A stretch of DNA of 34,818 bases, taken from Vibrio crassostreae 9ZC13 (GTDB lineage Bacteria; Pseudomonadota; Gammaproteobacteria; Enterobacterales; Vibrionaceae). Position numbers and translations under genes: made by a program. Location of the stretch: contig NZ_AJYZ02000042.1 in the NCBI RefSeq assembly GCF_000272045.2, positions 601,112 to 635,929 on the forward strand. Direction: 5' to 3'. The notes beneath the pieces are model-generated. The model did not search any database. It was not told the DNA's origin and saw only the letters and a list, made by a program, of their open reading frames with translations. Positions 21,778 through 31,114 of this stretch are shown here, piece by piece. Positions within the stretch are counted from its first letter, which is position 1, and each line of letters starts with the position of its first letter.

Positions 21778-23439
21778 TTACTTGTAAACCATTTGGCCTG
21801 AAGGCGCGTACTTGTTCACGTCAACCGGGCTGTTTGCTTCTAGGTACTCTTTCAGTACTTCAGCATCAACAAAACCAGTATTTACGTAACCTGGGTGATC
21901 AGACAGTTTAGGGTAACCGTCACCACCAGCAGCGTTAAAGCTTGGTACTGTGAAACGGTAAGTTTCGTCTAGACGAAGCTGTTTGCCACCGATGAATACA
22001 TTCGATACTTCACCGTTCGCTACTGTCATAGAGATTCCAGCAAACTGAGCGTAAGCACCAGAATCGATTGGTTTAGTCGCTACTACATTTAGGTAATCCA
22101 GAACTTCTTTACCCGTCATGTCTGTGTAAGTCAGGATGTTTGCAAAAGGCTGTACCTTCAGTACATCTTTGTAAGTAACATTACCGGCTTCAATTGAGTC
22201 ACGAACGCCACCAGAGTTCATCACAGCGAAGTCTGCTTTTGCACGCTCCATGTGAGAAGTCGCAATCAAACGACCTAGGTTGGTCTGTTGGAAACGAACG
22301 ACGTTACGATCGCCTTCAAGCTTGCCATTTGTCTCAGCGATTTGAACTTCTAGCTGTGCCTGACCTTGCTCTTGGAAAGGACGTAGGAATTCAAGTAGCT
22401 CTGGGTCTTGTGCGATTTCATCTTGAATAAGAACACGTTGCTTCTTACCGTCGATCTTAACTTTCTTCTTAAGGTTAACTGGAATCAGGTCGTAGCTCAC
22501 CATCTCTAGCTCGCCATTACGGAATTCGTAATCAGCACGACCTACGTACTTGCCCCACTCGTGAGCTTGAACGATGTAAGTACCGTTCTGTACGTCAGGC
22601 TTACACTCATCACCCGGCTTGAAGTTTTTCTTCGCAACGTTAGGGCCTTCCATACATACAGGCTCTTGAGAGTGACCACCAACGATCATGTCTAGATCGC
22701 CTTCGTTTAGGTAACGAGCAAGTGCGACATCACCCGGAGCATTAACACCACGTTGGCCATTTTCGTAGTGACCCATATGAGTCACAGCAAAGATTAGATC
22801 CGGTTTTTCTGTTTCTTTAAGTTCAGCGATTAGCTTCTTCGCTTCTTCTTTAGGATCACGGAAGTCGATGCCTGCGATAAATTCAGGGTTACCAATCTTT
22901 TGGGTATCTTCAGTTGTTAAACCAATAACCGCAATCTTGATGCCTTGCTTTTCGAACATCTCGTAAGCTTGGAACTTACGTTCACCTGTCGCTTTATCGT
23001 AGATGTTTGCAGATAGCATTGGGAAGTTAGCCCAGTCGATCTGCTTTTGTAATACGTCTAAAGAGTTATCAAACTCGTGGTTACCCAATGCCATGGCATC
23101 GTAACCAATTTTGTTCATACCTTTAAAATCAGGTTCTGCGTCCTGAAGGTCTGACTCTGGAACACCCGTGTTGATGTCACCGCCAGATAGAAGCAACACG
23201 CTACCGCCTTCTGCTTCAACTTCTGAACGAAGTTGGTCAACTAGCGTTTTACGTGCAGACATGCCGTATTCGCCATATTTATTCTGCCAGAAACGACCAT
23301 GGTTATCGTTTGTGTGAAGAATCGTTAGCTTGTAAGTTTCGTCTTGGTTCCAATCATGAGCTGATTGAGACGCACACCCAGCTAGAGTAGCTAGAATTGC
23401 AGCACTTAGTGCTGTCTTTAGAATAAGGCGTTGCTTCAT
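21778..23439 (-). CDS. nutA: 5'-nucleotidase / UDP-sugar hydrolase lipoprotein (NutA/UshA type)
   Basis: This 553-residue exported metallophosphoesterase dephosphorylates extracellular nucleotides for uptake as nucleosides. MKQRLILKTALSAAILATLAGC is a lipoprotein signal with Cys22. Enterobacterial UshA is a soluble periplasmic protein, while Vibrio NutA is membrane-bound, which fits here. Metal-binding motifs are HTNDNHGRF (Asp45, His47), GGDINTG, GNHEFD, THMGHY and GGHSQEP. The C-terminal 5'-nucleotidase domain carries NSGGVRDSI and FNAAGGDGYP, the substrate-binding block. The start at 23439 has AAGG seven bases upstream; the ATG six bases earlier (23445) is too close to it. A terminator follows at 21696-21723. 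Confidence 0.93.
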   Translation of the reverse strand: MKQRLILKTALSAAILATLAGCASQSAHDWNQDETYKLTILHTNDNHGRFWQNKYGEYGMSARKTLVDQLRSEVEAEGGSVLLLSGGDINTGVPESDLQDAEPDFKGMNKIGYDAMALGNHEFDNSLDVLQKQIDWANFPMLSANIYDKATGERKFQAYEMFEKQGIKIAVIGLTTEDTQKIGNPEFIAGIDFRDPKEEAKKLIAELKETEKPDLIFAVTHMGHYENGQRGVNAPGDVALARYLNEGDLDMIVGGHSQEPVCMEGPNVAKKNFKPGDECKPDVQNGTYIVQAHEWGKYVGRADYEFRNGELEMVSYDLIPVNLKKKVKIDGKKQRVLIQDEIAQDPELLEFLRPFQEQGQAQLEVQIAETNGKLEGDRNVVRFQQTNLGRLIATSHMERAKADFAVMNSGGVRDSIEAGNVTYKDVLKVQPFANILTYTDMTGKEVLDYLNVVATKPIDSGAYAQFAGISMTVANGEVSNVFIGGKQLRLDETYRFTVPSFNAAGGDGYPKLSDHPGYVNTGFVDAEVLKEYLEANSPVDVNKYAPSGQMVYK

Positions 23440-23893
23440 TGTCATACCTTTGAACTTTTTAGGGAATCCACTGCTTTTTATAATCTATTGCGACCCCTTT
23501 CCTGGAGTTCGAACAATAAGACTTCAACATGACTAATCTTAAATTAACATTCTAGATGTAACACAACGATTTCATATTTATGTCGAATTGGTCACGCATA
23601 GGTCAACAGTTAAGTGTAACAAAATTATGAGATTACACTCAAACTTCCCCTGCATCACAAGCAATCGTTTACTTACAAAGTGTGATGAATATCAGTAATT
23701 TACTGCAAACAGGACTGACCTCACACTCATATAAGAGTTTCTTAGGTAATAACCCGCCACGTTAACAACTCTTTAAATGGACGGTTTATGTTCGGCTGAT
23801 TTTACGAGATAAAAAAAAGCCCAATTCAGAGAACTGGGCTTTCTTAGATCAACTTTGTTAAATAACGTTTCCGTTACTTCACATCCATCTCAA
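23440..23893. other. nucleotidase upstream region and kdsA 3' region
   Basis: No gene is seen in these 454 bases. They contain the kdsA terminator (23811-23841). A weak CRP-like sequence, TGTGA-N6-TCAGT, lies at 23681-23696, about 240 bp before the nucleotidase start. No confident promoter was found. Confidence 0.5.
23811..23841 (-). terminator. intrinsic terminator of kdsA
   Basis: On the minus strand, AAGCCCAGTTC pairs with GAATTGGGCTT around a 3-nt loop with one mismatch, followed by TTTTTT. It ends the hemA-to-kdsA gene series. Confidence 0.85.
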
Positions 23894-24745
23894 TTATTTA
23901 ATATCAATATGCTCAAAGCCTTTGATAAGGTCATCAAGTGCTTTCATCTGCTTCAAGAACGGCTCTAGTTTGTCTAGAGGTAGCGCAGATGGGCCATCAC
24001 AACGAGCTTGGTCTGGGTTTGGGTGAGCTTCAATGAACAGACCCGCAATACCCGTAGCAAGACCCGCTTTAGCAAGTTCAACCGTTTGCTCACGACGACC
24101 GCCAGATGCAGCACCTGATGGGTCACGCATTTGTAGAGAGTGCGTCACGTCGAAGATGATTGGGCTACCGTTTGAAGACTTCTTCATTACGCCAAAGCCA
24201 AGCATATCCACAACAAGGTTATCGTAACCCATGCAAGCGCCACGCTCACAAAGGATGATGTTGTCATTACCGCACTCAGCGAACTTATCAACGATGTTGC
24301 CAACTTGATTCGGGCTCATGAACTGAGGCTTCTTCACGTTGATTACTGCGCCAGTCTTAGCCATTGCTTCAACAAGATCAGTTTGACGAGCTAGGAATGC
24401 AGGTAGTTGGATTACATCAACCACATCCGCAACAGGCTGAGCTTGAGCTTCTGTGTGGATATCAGTAATGATCTTCACGCCGAAAGTATCTTTCAGCTCT
24501 TGGAAGATTTTGAGACCTTCTTCCATTCCTGGACCACGGTATGAATGAACTGAGCTGCGGTTCGCTTTATCAAAAGACGCCTTAAATACGTAAGGGATGC
24601 CCAGCTTCTCGGTTACTTTTACATAGTGCTCACAGATCTGCATAGCAAGATCGCGAGATTCAAGAACGTTCATGCCTGCAAATAGCGTAAATGGCTTGTC
24701 GTTAGCAATTGGCATATCGCCAATATGAACTGTTTTCTGTTCCAT
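23894..24745 (-). CDS. kdsA: 3-deoxy-D-manno-octulosonate 8-phosphate synthase
   Basis: This 283-residue cytoplasmic enzyme condenses PEP with arabinose 5-phosphate to Kdo-8-phosphate for lipopolysaccharide core. Blocks highly alike to E. coli KdsA are GGMNVLESRDLAM-like (AGMNVLESRDLAM), YVFKASFDKANRSS, DVVDVIQLPAFLARQTDL, INVKKPQF, GYDNLVVDMLGF, GAASGGRREQ and LFIEAHPNPDQARCDGPSALP. I use the second of two consecutive ATGs (24745): it gives MEQKTVHIGD, aligned with the E. coli start MKQKVVSIGD, and sits better relative to the AGAGAG upstream. It follows sirB1 by 25 nt and is the last gene of the hemA-prfA-prmC-sirB2-sirB1-kdsA series. Confidence 0.96.
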   Translation of the reverse strand: MEQKTVHIGDMPIANDKPFTLFAGMNVLESRDLAMQICEHYVKVTEKLGIPYVFKASFDKANRSSVHSYRGPGMEEGLKIFQELKDTFGVKIITDIHTEAQAQPVADVVDVIQLPAFLARQTDLVEAMAKTGAVINVKKPQFMSPNQVGNIVDKFAECGNDNIILCERGACMGYDNLVVDMLGFGVMKKSSNGSPIIFDVTHSLQMRDPSGAASGGRREQTVELAKAGLATGIAGLFIEAHPNPDQARCDGPSALPLDKLEPFLKQMKALDDLIKGFEHIDIK

Positions 24746-24770
24746 CATATTCTCTCTAAATAATTATTAA

Positions 24771-25580
24771 TTAGTGAACAACCACTGTCTTTTCGTTCAT
24801 GACGTTCACTTGAGATTTCAGTAACTCAGATGCCGGGTCATCTGGGCATTGGTCGATAAAGTATTGATAATCGGTTGCGGCTACTTGGTGACAGTCTAGC
24901 TGCTGATAGATAAAACCGCGGTCACGGATTTCATATGGGTCATCAGGTACAAACGTCAAAGCAAGGTCAGTACACTTCAATGCAAGTGTATAACGCTCTT
25001 CTCGCAGCAGTGCACTCTTGAGCAGGGCTAACCACTTACCAATAATTGTTGGGTGGTCGGCGACTTCTAAGTGCTCAGGTTTCACCTTAGCTAATGGGCC
25101 ATCATGGCCAATTAACCATGCTCGCAGCGTTTGTTCGCCAACATACTCACCGTTATAAGGGTTAATATAGGCTGCAGCTTGCCCGTACCAACTTACTTTA
25201 AGTAAGAATTGAGTCGGGAAAGAGACGCCCTCTACAGGAAAGCCTAGCTTGCGACCTAGAAAAAGAAAGATCGCCCCCAGACTCACTGGAATGCCTTTCT
25301 TTCTCTCAAGCACTTTATCGATGAACGCATTTTCCGAAGAGAAATACGCATCTTTATCGCCAGCAAAACCCCATTCATAAAAGAATAGTCGAATAAAAGA
25401 TTCAAACTTCTGCTGTTCATCGGTTTCATTAACCAAAGCAAACTCGGCGTCTTTTAACAATCTCGCCAGCTCTTGCTCTGCCCAACTGTCTTGAGTTTCT
25501 GGGTTAATCGCTTTATTTAAGATCAATGCACCTTCAGCTAACTCTAGCTGGTCAAAGTCTTCATCAAAAAATTCGTACAT
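24771..25580 (-). CDS. sirB1: SirB1-family protein (transglutaminase-like plus TPR)
   Basis: This 269-residue cytoplasmic protein has a transglutaminase-like N-terminal domain (about 30-160), with RKKGIPVSLGAIFLFLGRKLGFPVEGVSFPTQFL as the conserved core. A C-terminal tetratricopeptide-like part (about 180-260) contains ALKCTDLALTFVPDDPYEIRDRG. The usual transglutaminase Cys-His-Asp set is not complete in this family, so enzymatic activity is doubtful. The function is unknown, although the gene is almost always found in the prfA-prmC-kdsA neighbourhood, as here. It begins 6 nt after sirB2 ends and is very likely cotranscribed and coupled. Confidence 0.88.
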   Translation of the reverse strand: MYEFFDEDFDQLELAEGALILNKAINPETQDSWAEQELARLLKDAEFALVNETDEQQKFESFIRLFFYEWGFAGDKDAYFSSENAFIDKVLERKKGIPVSLGAIFLFLGRKLGFPVEGVSFPTQFLLKVSWYGQAAAYINPYNGEYVGEQTLRAWLIGHDGPLAKVKPEHLEVADHPTIIGKWLALLKSALLREERYTLALKCTDLALTFVPDDPYEIRDRGFIYQQLDCHQVAATDYQYFIDQCPDDPASELLKSQVNVMNEKTVVVH

Positions 25581-25586
25581 AGATAG

Positions 25587-25970
25587 TTAACCGAAAAATG
25601 TTGGTGTCTTGGTCATTGCGATTTTGCCTGCCATCGCTAACCAGCCAAGCGCACCAAAGAAAGAGAATACTCTCAGTAGCTTGTTTTTACCTAGCTTAAG
25701 CGCAAAGAAACCTAATGCGATGTAAGCCATAACACAAGTTAGTTTTTCGGTTAACCATGGTGCTGCTGGTGTAAATGGAATAAAGCCAGTGATGAAAATC
25801 AAACCAATACCCGATAGCAATAGCAACGAGTCATTGATATGAGGGAAACGCTGCAAGAAAGGATGCTTAAGCTTAGGTGAGTTAGCCATCATAAGAGCGA
25901 AACGAATCGAGAGAAGTAGCGCACTTATAGCAATCGTTAATAGGTGAAAATGTTTTAGACCTTCGTACAT
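25587..25970 (-). CDS. sirB2: SirB2-family inner-membrane protein
   Basis: This 127-residue protein has four hydrophobic segments (about 7-28, 44-64, 73-93 and 98-118), as expected for the SirB2 family. The N-terminus MYEGLKHFHLLTIAISALLLSIRF and the middle PHINDSLLLLSGIGL match the family pattern. Its function is unknown. It lies upstream of sirB1 by 6 nt and downstream of prmC by about 190 nt, a gap that may hold its own promoter although none is obvious. Confidence 0.87.
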   Translation of the reverse strand: MYEGLKHFHLLTIAISALLLSIRFALMMANSPKLKHPFLQRFPHINDSLLLLSGIGLIFITGFIPFTPAAPWLTEKLTCVMAYIALGFFALKLGKNKLLRVFSFFGALGWLAMAGKIAMTKTPTFFG

Positions 25971-26164
25971 GGTATTCCTTTATATTTTTATATGTGCTTT
26001 CGTTAACACGAGCCTCACAATACCCGTTAATGCTCTGTAGTTCTGCATAAAATCTCTGTATTTCTGCGTTAAATGCATTATAGGGTTAAATGTATTGTCG
26101 AGTTAAAGGTATCAATTTAGCAAGTTCATCATCCATTGCTCACAAGACGATTAACAATCACTAA

Positions 26165-27025
26165 CTATGAACAGTAACGACCCAATGTCACTCGGTCATT
26201 ACCACCGTAATCTTTCTCTGTGACAACATCGAGATAACCGAGCGCCTGCATAATCTCACGAACTGCCAAACCTTGGTCATAGCCGTGTTCAAATGCTAAC
26301 CAACCTTCATTTTCCAAAAAGCCACGTGCGTTTTCAGAAATGTATCGAATATCTGCAAGCCCTTTCTCTTCAGCAACCAGTGCTGTGATCGGCTCAAAAC
26401 GCACATCGCCTTGAGACAAATGAGGATCATTCTTCTCAATGTATGGCGGGTTAGAAACAATCAGAGAGAATTTCACAACGCCTTCAGAGCTCAAAGGCTC
26501 AAACCAGCTACCATGCAAAAAAGTCGCATTGGTGATGTTGAGACGCTGTGCATTCTCTGTCGCAAGCTGCTGCGCTTCAGGGCGAAGATCAATACCCGTC
26601 ACCTGTCGATTCGGCATCTCAGACGCCAATGCTAACGCGATAGCACCTGTACCTGTCCCTAAATCGAGAATCGCGCCTTGCTTGCCAAAGGTTTTATCCA
26701 ACGCTACTTCAACCAAACGCTCGGTATCTGGGCGTGGGATTAATGTAGAAGGGGAAACTTTTAACGGCAGTGACCAAAACTCACGCTCACCGATAATGTA
26801 AGCCACAGGCTCACCGGTTAAGCGACGTTTTAGAAGGGCATTGAATTCAGACTCTTGCTCAGAGGTGAGATGCTTCTCAGGCCAAGTCAGTAGGTAAGAT
26901 CTTGGTTTATCTAAGGCGTGACAAAGCAGTACCGCGGCATCAATAGAGGGTGATGTGTTATCACCCTCTTGAAGCTTTACGATTGCTGCTTTTAAAGCAC
27001 TTTCAACCGTATATGCTGACTGCAT
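26165..27025 (-). CDS. prmC: peptide chain release factor N5-glutamine methyltransferase PrmC
   Basis: This 286-residue enzyme methylates the glutamine of the GGQ motif in release factors RF1 and RF2, using S-adenosylmethionine. The N-terminal helical domain binds the release factor. The methyltransferase domain carries DLGTGTG at 121-127 (SAM binding) and the catalytic NPPY at 192-195 (SNPPYIE). The gene for its substrate, prfA, ends 5 nt upstream, so enzyme and target are made from the same transcript, a widely conserved arrangement. Confidence 0.96.
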   Translation of the reverse strand: MQSAYTVESALKAAIVKLQEGDNTSPSIDAAVLLCHALDKPRSYLLTWPEKHLTSEQESEFNALLKRRLTGEPVAYIIGEREFWSLPLKVSPSTLIPRPDTERLVEVALDKTFGKQGAILDLGTGTGAIALALASEMPNRQVTGIDLRPEAQQLATENAQRLNITNATFLHGSWFEPLSSEGVVKFSLIVSNPPYIEKNDPHLSQGDVRFEPITALVAEEKGLADIRYISENARGFLENEGWLAFEHGYDQGLAVREIMQALGYLDVVTEKDYGGNDRVTLGRYCS

Positions 27026-27030
27026 ACTGG

Positions 27031-28119
27031 TTAGTTGTTCTCTGCAAGTGCAGCAAGCTGATCGGCTTGGTGCTCTTGAAGTACAGGATCAAGCAAGCTT
27101 TGCATGTCACCTTCAAGTACTTCGTTAAGACGGTAAATTGTAAGGTTGATACGGTGATCCGAAACACGGCCTTGTGGGTAGTTGTACGTACGAATACGGT
27201 CACTACGGTCACCCGAACCTAGTAGGTTACGACGTGTATCAGAAACCGCTGCCGCGCGGCGCTCTTCTTCTGCTTGAACAATACGAGCAGCAAGAACAGC
27301 CATCGCTTTCGCTTTGTTTTTATGCTGAGAACGCTCGTCCTGACACTCTACTACTGTACCCGTTGGTAAGTGAGTAATACGGATTGCTGAATCCGTGGTG
27401 TTAACGTGCTGACCACCCGCGCCTGATGCACGGAAAGTATCAATTTTAAGGTCGCCCGCTTTGATTTCTGGAAGATCCGCTTCTGGGATCTCAGGCATAA
27501 CCGCAACCGTACATGCTGACGTGTGAACACGGCCTTGAGATTCGGTTTCAGGTACACGTTGTACACGGTGACCGCCTGACTCAAACTTCATGGTGCCGTA
27601 AACAGCGTCGCCACTAACCTTAGCGATCATCTCTTTGTAGCCGCCTTGCTCAGAAGCATTGCTGCTCATGATTTCAACACGCCAACCTTTCTTCTCAGCA
27701 AACTTAGAGTACATACGGAACAGGTTGCCCGCGAAGATACCTGCTTCATCACCACCCGCACCTGCGCGGATTTCTAGGAAACAGTTACGCTCATCGTTTG
27801 GATCTTTTGGAATAAGAAGAATCTGTAGCTCATCAGTCAGACGCTCAATTGCTGCTTTCGCATCTTTGATTTCATCTTGAGCCATTTCACGCATTTCTGC
27901 GTCGTCTTCGTTTGCCATCTCTTCAGCAGCTTCTAGATCTTCTTTCGCTTGCTGGTATGACTGGAAGCAAGCTGTCACTTCTTCAAGTTGAGAGTATTCT
28001 TTCGAAAGTGCACGGAATTTGTCTTGATTCCCGATTACATCTGGATCACCAAGTAGATGTTGAACTTCTTCATAGCGTTCAACAAGTGTTTCAAGCTTTA
28101 CTAGAATCGAGGCTTTCAT
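27031..28119 (-). CDS. prfA: peptide chain release factor 1
   Basis: This 362-residue RF1 reads UAA and UAG. The GGQ catalytic motif is at 235-237 (GAGGQHVNTTDS), with Gln237 the target of PrmC. The codon-reading PxT tripeptide is PET at 190-192 (RVPETESQG), where E. coli RF1 has PAT. The coiled N-terminal domain (about 1-100) and the C-terminal RNLLGSGDRSDRIRTYNYPQGRVSDHRIN block are typical. Length is like E. coli (360). It starts 28 nt after hemA ends and is followed by prmC after 5 nt. Confidence 0.97.
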   Translation of the reverse strand: MKASILVKLETLVERYEEVQHLLGDPDVIGNQDKFRALSKEYSQLEEVTACFQSYQQAKEDLEAAEEMANEDDAEMREMAQDEIKDAKAAIERLTDELQILLIPKDPNDERNCFLEIRAGAGGDEAGIFAGNLFRMYSKFAEKKGWRVEIMSSNASEQGGYKEMIAKVSGDAVYGTMKFESGGHRVQRVPETESQGRVHTSACTVAVMPEIPEADLPEIKAGDLKIDTFRASGAGGQHVNTTDSAIRITHLPTGTVVECQDERSQHKNKAKAMAVLAARIVQAEEERRAAAVSDTRRNLLGSGDRSDRIRTYNYPQGRVSDHRINLTIYRLNEVLEGDMQSLLDPVLQEHQADQLAALAENN

Positions 28120-28147
28120 AATGTCTTATCTTGTTGGAGGTCTAATA

Positions 28148-29407
28148 TTATTGAGGGTTTTCTAAGCCCAAACTCTGTCTAATGACCATTAATTTTGCAG
28201 GTTCTCCTTGCTCAGCTGCACTTTGAAGTGCGCGCGTTGGAGCATGGATCAATTTGTTTGTGAGCTTATTGCTGAGCTCGAGTAAAACTTTTTCAGGGTC
28301 ACCGCCAGCGGCAAGCGATTGTAAACTTTTACTTAATAATTCTTCGCGGATTTCGTTAGCCGATTTACGGTAATCTCGAATACTGTCTACCGCTTGTAAA
28401 GAGCGCATCCAACTCATGAACGCGGCACTTTCTTCACTGACGATCGCTTCAGCTTGAATCGCTTCAACTTTACGTTGTTCGATATTGCCATCAACAATCG
28501 ACTGCAAATCATCAACCGAATAAAGGTAGGCATCATTTAGATCACCAACCTGCGATTCCACATCACGTGGAACGGCAATATCAACCAATAACATCGGCTG
28601 ATGCTTTCTTGTTTTTAGAGCAGTCTCAACCATACCCTTACCGATAATAGGCAATGGACTTGCGGTTGAGCTAATTACGATGTCCGCTCGATGAAGATGA
28701 TCAGGGATCTCATTCAAGCTGATCACTTCAGCACCAAATTCTTCTGCTAGCCCTAGAGCACGTTCTCGAGTTCGGTTCGCCACAATCATTTTTGTACAGC
28801 CATTCGCCGAAAGGTGCTTAGCCACCAGCTCAATGGTTTCACCCGCACCAACCAGTAACACGGTTGAATCTGCGATGGATTCAAAAATATGCTTGGCTAA
28901 GGTACAGGCTGCGTAAGCTACAGAAACCGCGCTTCCGCCGATTTCAGTTTCAGTTCGAACACGCTTCGCAACAGAAAATGATTTCTGGAATAGTTTTTCC
29001 ATTGAAGCATCAACGGATTTGTTCTCTCGCGAGTCCGTATACGCTTGCTTCACCTGACCTAAGATCTGCGGTTCACCCAAGACTAAAGAGTCCAAACCAC
29101 AAGCAACGCGCATTAAGTGTTTAATCGCCGCCTGCTCTTCATGGATATAAAGGCTTGGCTTTAGCTCTTCTGGGCTAACTTGATGGAAAACCGACAACCA
29201 ATCGATGAGTTTGTTTTTAGCCACGCCTTTAACGTCGCAATACACTTCAGTTCGATTACAGGTAGAAAGTATGACACTTCCATTCACGTGTGCATTTGCG
29301 TTAAGTTGCTTGAGTGCCTCAGATAATTTATCTGGACCAAAAGCGACTTTTTCTCGCAATTCAACCGACGCTGTATTGTGATTGATACCTACGGCAAGCA
29401 AAGACAT
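28148..29407 (-). CDS. hemA: glutamyl-tRNA reductase
   Basis: This 419-residue enzyme reduces glutamyl-tRNA to glutamate-1-semialdehyde, the first step of haem synthesis in the C5 pathway. The catalytic Cys50 is in LSTCNRTEVY, and the N-terminal GINHNTASVELREK block is conserved. The NADPH domain carries LLVGAGETIELVAKHL, and the C-terminal dimerisation helices are present. The hemA-prfA-prmC order is as in E. coli. The divergent neighbour is lolB, 160 bp away. It is the first gene of the minus-strand series. Confidence 0.97.
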   Translation of the reverse strand: MSLLAVGINHNTASVELREKVAFGPDKLSEALKQLNANAHVNGSVILSTCNRTEVYCDVKGVAKNKLIDWLSVFHQVSPEELKPSLYIHEEQAAIKHLMRVACGLDSLVLGEPQILGQVKQAYTDSRENKSVDASMEKLFQKSFSVAKRVRTETEIGGSAVSVAYAACTLAKHIFESIADSTVLLVGAGETIELVAKHLSANGCTKMIVANRTRERALGLAEEFGAEVISLNEIPDHLHRADIVISSTASPLPIIGKGMVETALKTRKHQPMLLVDIAVPRDVESQVGDLNDAYLYSVDDLQSIVDGNIEQRKVEAIQAEAIVSEESAAFMSWMRSLQAVDSIRDYRKSANEIREELLSKSLQSLAAGGDPEKVLLELSNKLTNKLIHAPTRALQSAAEQGEPAKLMVIRQSLGLENPQ

Positions 29408-29567
29408 GTATCAGAAGTTCTCGATCAGGGAATGGAAACAAGGGGCGAATTTTACTTGATGCATGGCTCTATTTAAAGAGCAAGCGGGATTTGTTTTCCT
29501 GAGTTCGTGAATTCAATGCTATAGTTGAAGCGTTTTTTAGATAAATTTGAACAAGTTGTGAGCAAAT

Positions 29568-30215
29568 ATGAGCAAACTTCGTAGAATCACGTCTCTTATT
29601 TTTATGACCATAATTATGGTGGGTTGCTCGTCTATACCTGAACAACCGACCAGTGTTGAGTGGCAAAGTCACCAAAACCGACTTCTACAGATAGAAAACT
29701 ACCAAGCCTCGGGCAAGCTCGCCTACATTTCTCCAGAGCAGCGCCAAAGCCTAAACTTCATTTGGAAGCATTCACCAAATCACAGTCAATTAAGGCTCAC
29801 GACATTCCTCGGTCAAACCGCATTGAACCTGACTATAGATCCGTCAGGGGCCAAAGTGGTGACCTATGACGACCAAGTATTTACTCACGCAAGTGCCTCT
29901 GTATTGGTTGAGCAACTGACAGGTTTGCAGATACCTATTGATCACCTGTCTCAATGGTTCCTTGGCATTCCAGACCAAGCTGACAGCTACCAGTTAAATA
30001 CAACTAACACGCTTGAGTCTCTAACCAAACAAGTCAGCAGCCAGCTATGGACACTGAACTTCGCTAATTATCGAAATACTGAGATGCAGAGTAAACACCT
30101 CTCAGATGAAGACAACACTAATGTAGAAAGCATCCCCCTCCCTACTCGATTGTCATTCAAGCAAGACGATAACAAAATCAACATTGTAGTTTCGAAGTGG
30201 ACACTGAAAAAATGA
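29568..30215 (+). CDS. lolB: outer-membrane lipoprotein receptor LolB
   Basis: This 215-residue lipoprotein takes lipoproteins from the periplasmic carrier LolA and inserts them into the outer membrane. MSKLRRITSLIFMTIIMVGC is the lipoprotein signal (Cys20). The mature part has the beta-barrel-like LolB pattern with YQASGKLAYISPEQRQSLNF, an LRLTTFLGQTALNL strand pair and the C-terminal KINIVVSKWTL. The stop codon overlaps the ispE start by ATGA, so the two genes are coupled. The order lolB-ispE-prs-pth-ychF is the usual gammaproteobacterial one. Confidence 0.92.
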   Translation: MSKLRRITSLIFMTIIMVGCSSIPEQPTSVEWQSHQNRLLQIENYQASGKLAYISPEQRQSLNFIWKHSPNHSQLRLTTFLGQTALNLTIDPSGAKVVTYDDQVFTHASASVLVEQLTGLQIPIDHLSQWFLGIPDQADSYQLNTTNTLESLTKQVSSQLWTLNFANYRNTEMQSKHLSDEDNTNVESIPLPTRLSFKQDDNKINIVVSKWTLKK

Positions 30216-31087
30216 TAACAACGCCAACGCATTGGCCTTCTCCGGCTAAACTGAATCTATTTCTTTACATCACAGGTCGACGTGACAACGGCTATCACGA
30301 GCTTCAAACTTTGTTTCAGTTTGTTGATTTTGGCGATGAACTAACGGTTGCCGTTAATGAAGAAACGAACTCAATCACAATCACACCGGAAATACCAGGC
30401 GTTGCAACAGAAGACAACCTGATTTGGAAAGCCGCGACCGCTCTTCAACAATATACATCGACTTCTTTCGGTGCCGATATTGAACTCAAGAAAGTACTGC
30501 CTATGGGTGGCGGTATTGGTGGAGGCTCTTCAAATGCCGCAACCGTGTTGGTCGCACTTAACTATCTATGGCAACTCAACCTGTCTGATGATCAGCTCGC
30601 AGAGATCGGATTGAAACTTGGCGCTGACGTTCCTGTGTTCGTTCGAGGCCATGCAGCCTTTGCGGAAGGGGTTGGAGAACAGCTTCAGCCCGCTAATCCG
30701 GATGAAAAATGGTATCTTGTTGTTAAGCCTCAAGTGAGCATAGCAACTGTAGACATATTCACACATTCAGAATTAACTCGAAATACGCCGAAGCGAGCGC
30801 TATCAACGCTTCTAGAGCAAGAATACGTAAACGATTGCGAAAAAATTGTGCGAATGCTGTACCCAGAGGTTGATAAGCAACTTTCATGGCTGCTACAATA
30901 CGCGCCGTCGAGATTGACTGGCACTGGTTCGTGCGTTTTTGCTGAATTTAGCAGCAAAAAAGAAGCCGAATTGGTGTTGGAACAACTGCCTGACACAGTT
31001 TCCGCTTTTGTAGCGAAAGGACGAAACATTTCTCCTTTAAAAGAAACTCTGGCTGAATACCAATCAGCCCACCCACAATCTATTTAA
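30212..31087 (+). CDS. ispE: 4-diphosphocytidyl-2-C-methyl-D-erythritol kinase
   Basis: This 291-residue GHMP kinase phosphorylates CDP-ME in the MEP isoprenoid pathway. Catalytic-site residues are Lys13 (SPAKLNLFLYITG) and Asp139 (LGADVPVF). The ATP-binding glycine loop is PMGGGIGGGSSNAAT at about 97-111. The C-terminal GTGSCVFAEF is the third GHMP motif. I use the ATG at 30212, which overlaps the lolB stop by ATGA. A GTG at 30197 would extend into lolB. prs follows after 27 nt, probably in the same transcript. Confidence 0.96.
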   Translation: MITTPTHWPSPAKLNLFLYITGRRDNGYHELQTLFQFVDFGDELTVAVNEETNSITITPEIPGVATEDNLIWKAATALQQYTSTSFGADIELKKVLPMGGGIGGGSSNAATVLVALNYLWQLNLSDDQLAEIGLKLGADVPVFVRGHAAFAEGVGEQLQPANPDEKWYLVVKPQVSIATVDIFTHSELTRNTPKRALSTLLEQEYVNDCEKIVRMLYPEVDKQLSWLLQYAPSRLTGTGSCVFAEFSSKKEAELVLEQLPDTVSAFVAKGRNISPLKETLAEYQSAHPQSI

Positions 31088-31114
31088 AACTGGACGCAAC
31101 CCGAGGTTTCCACC

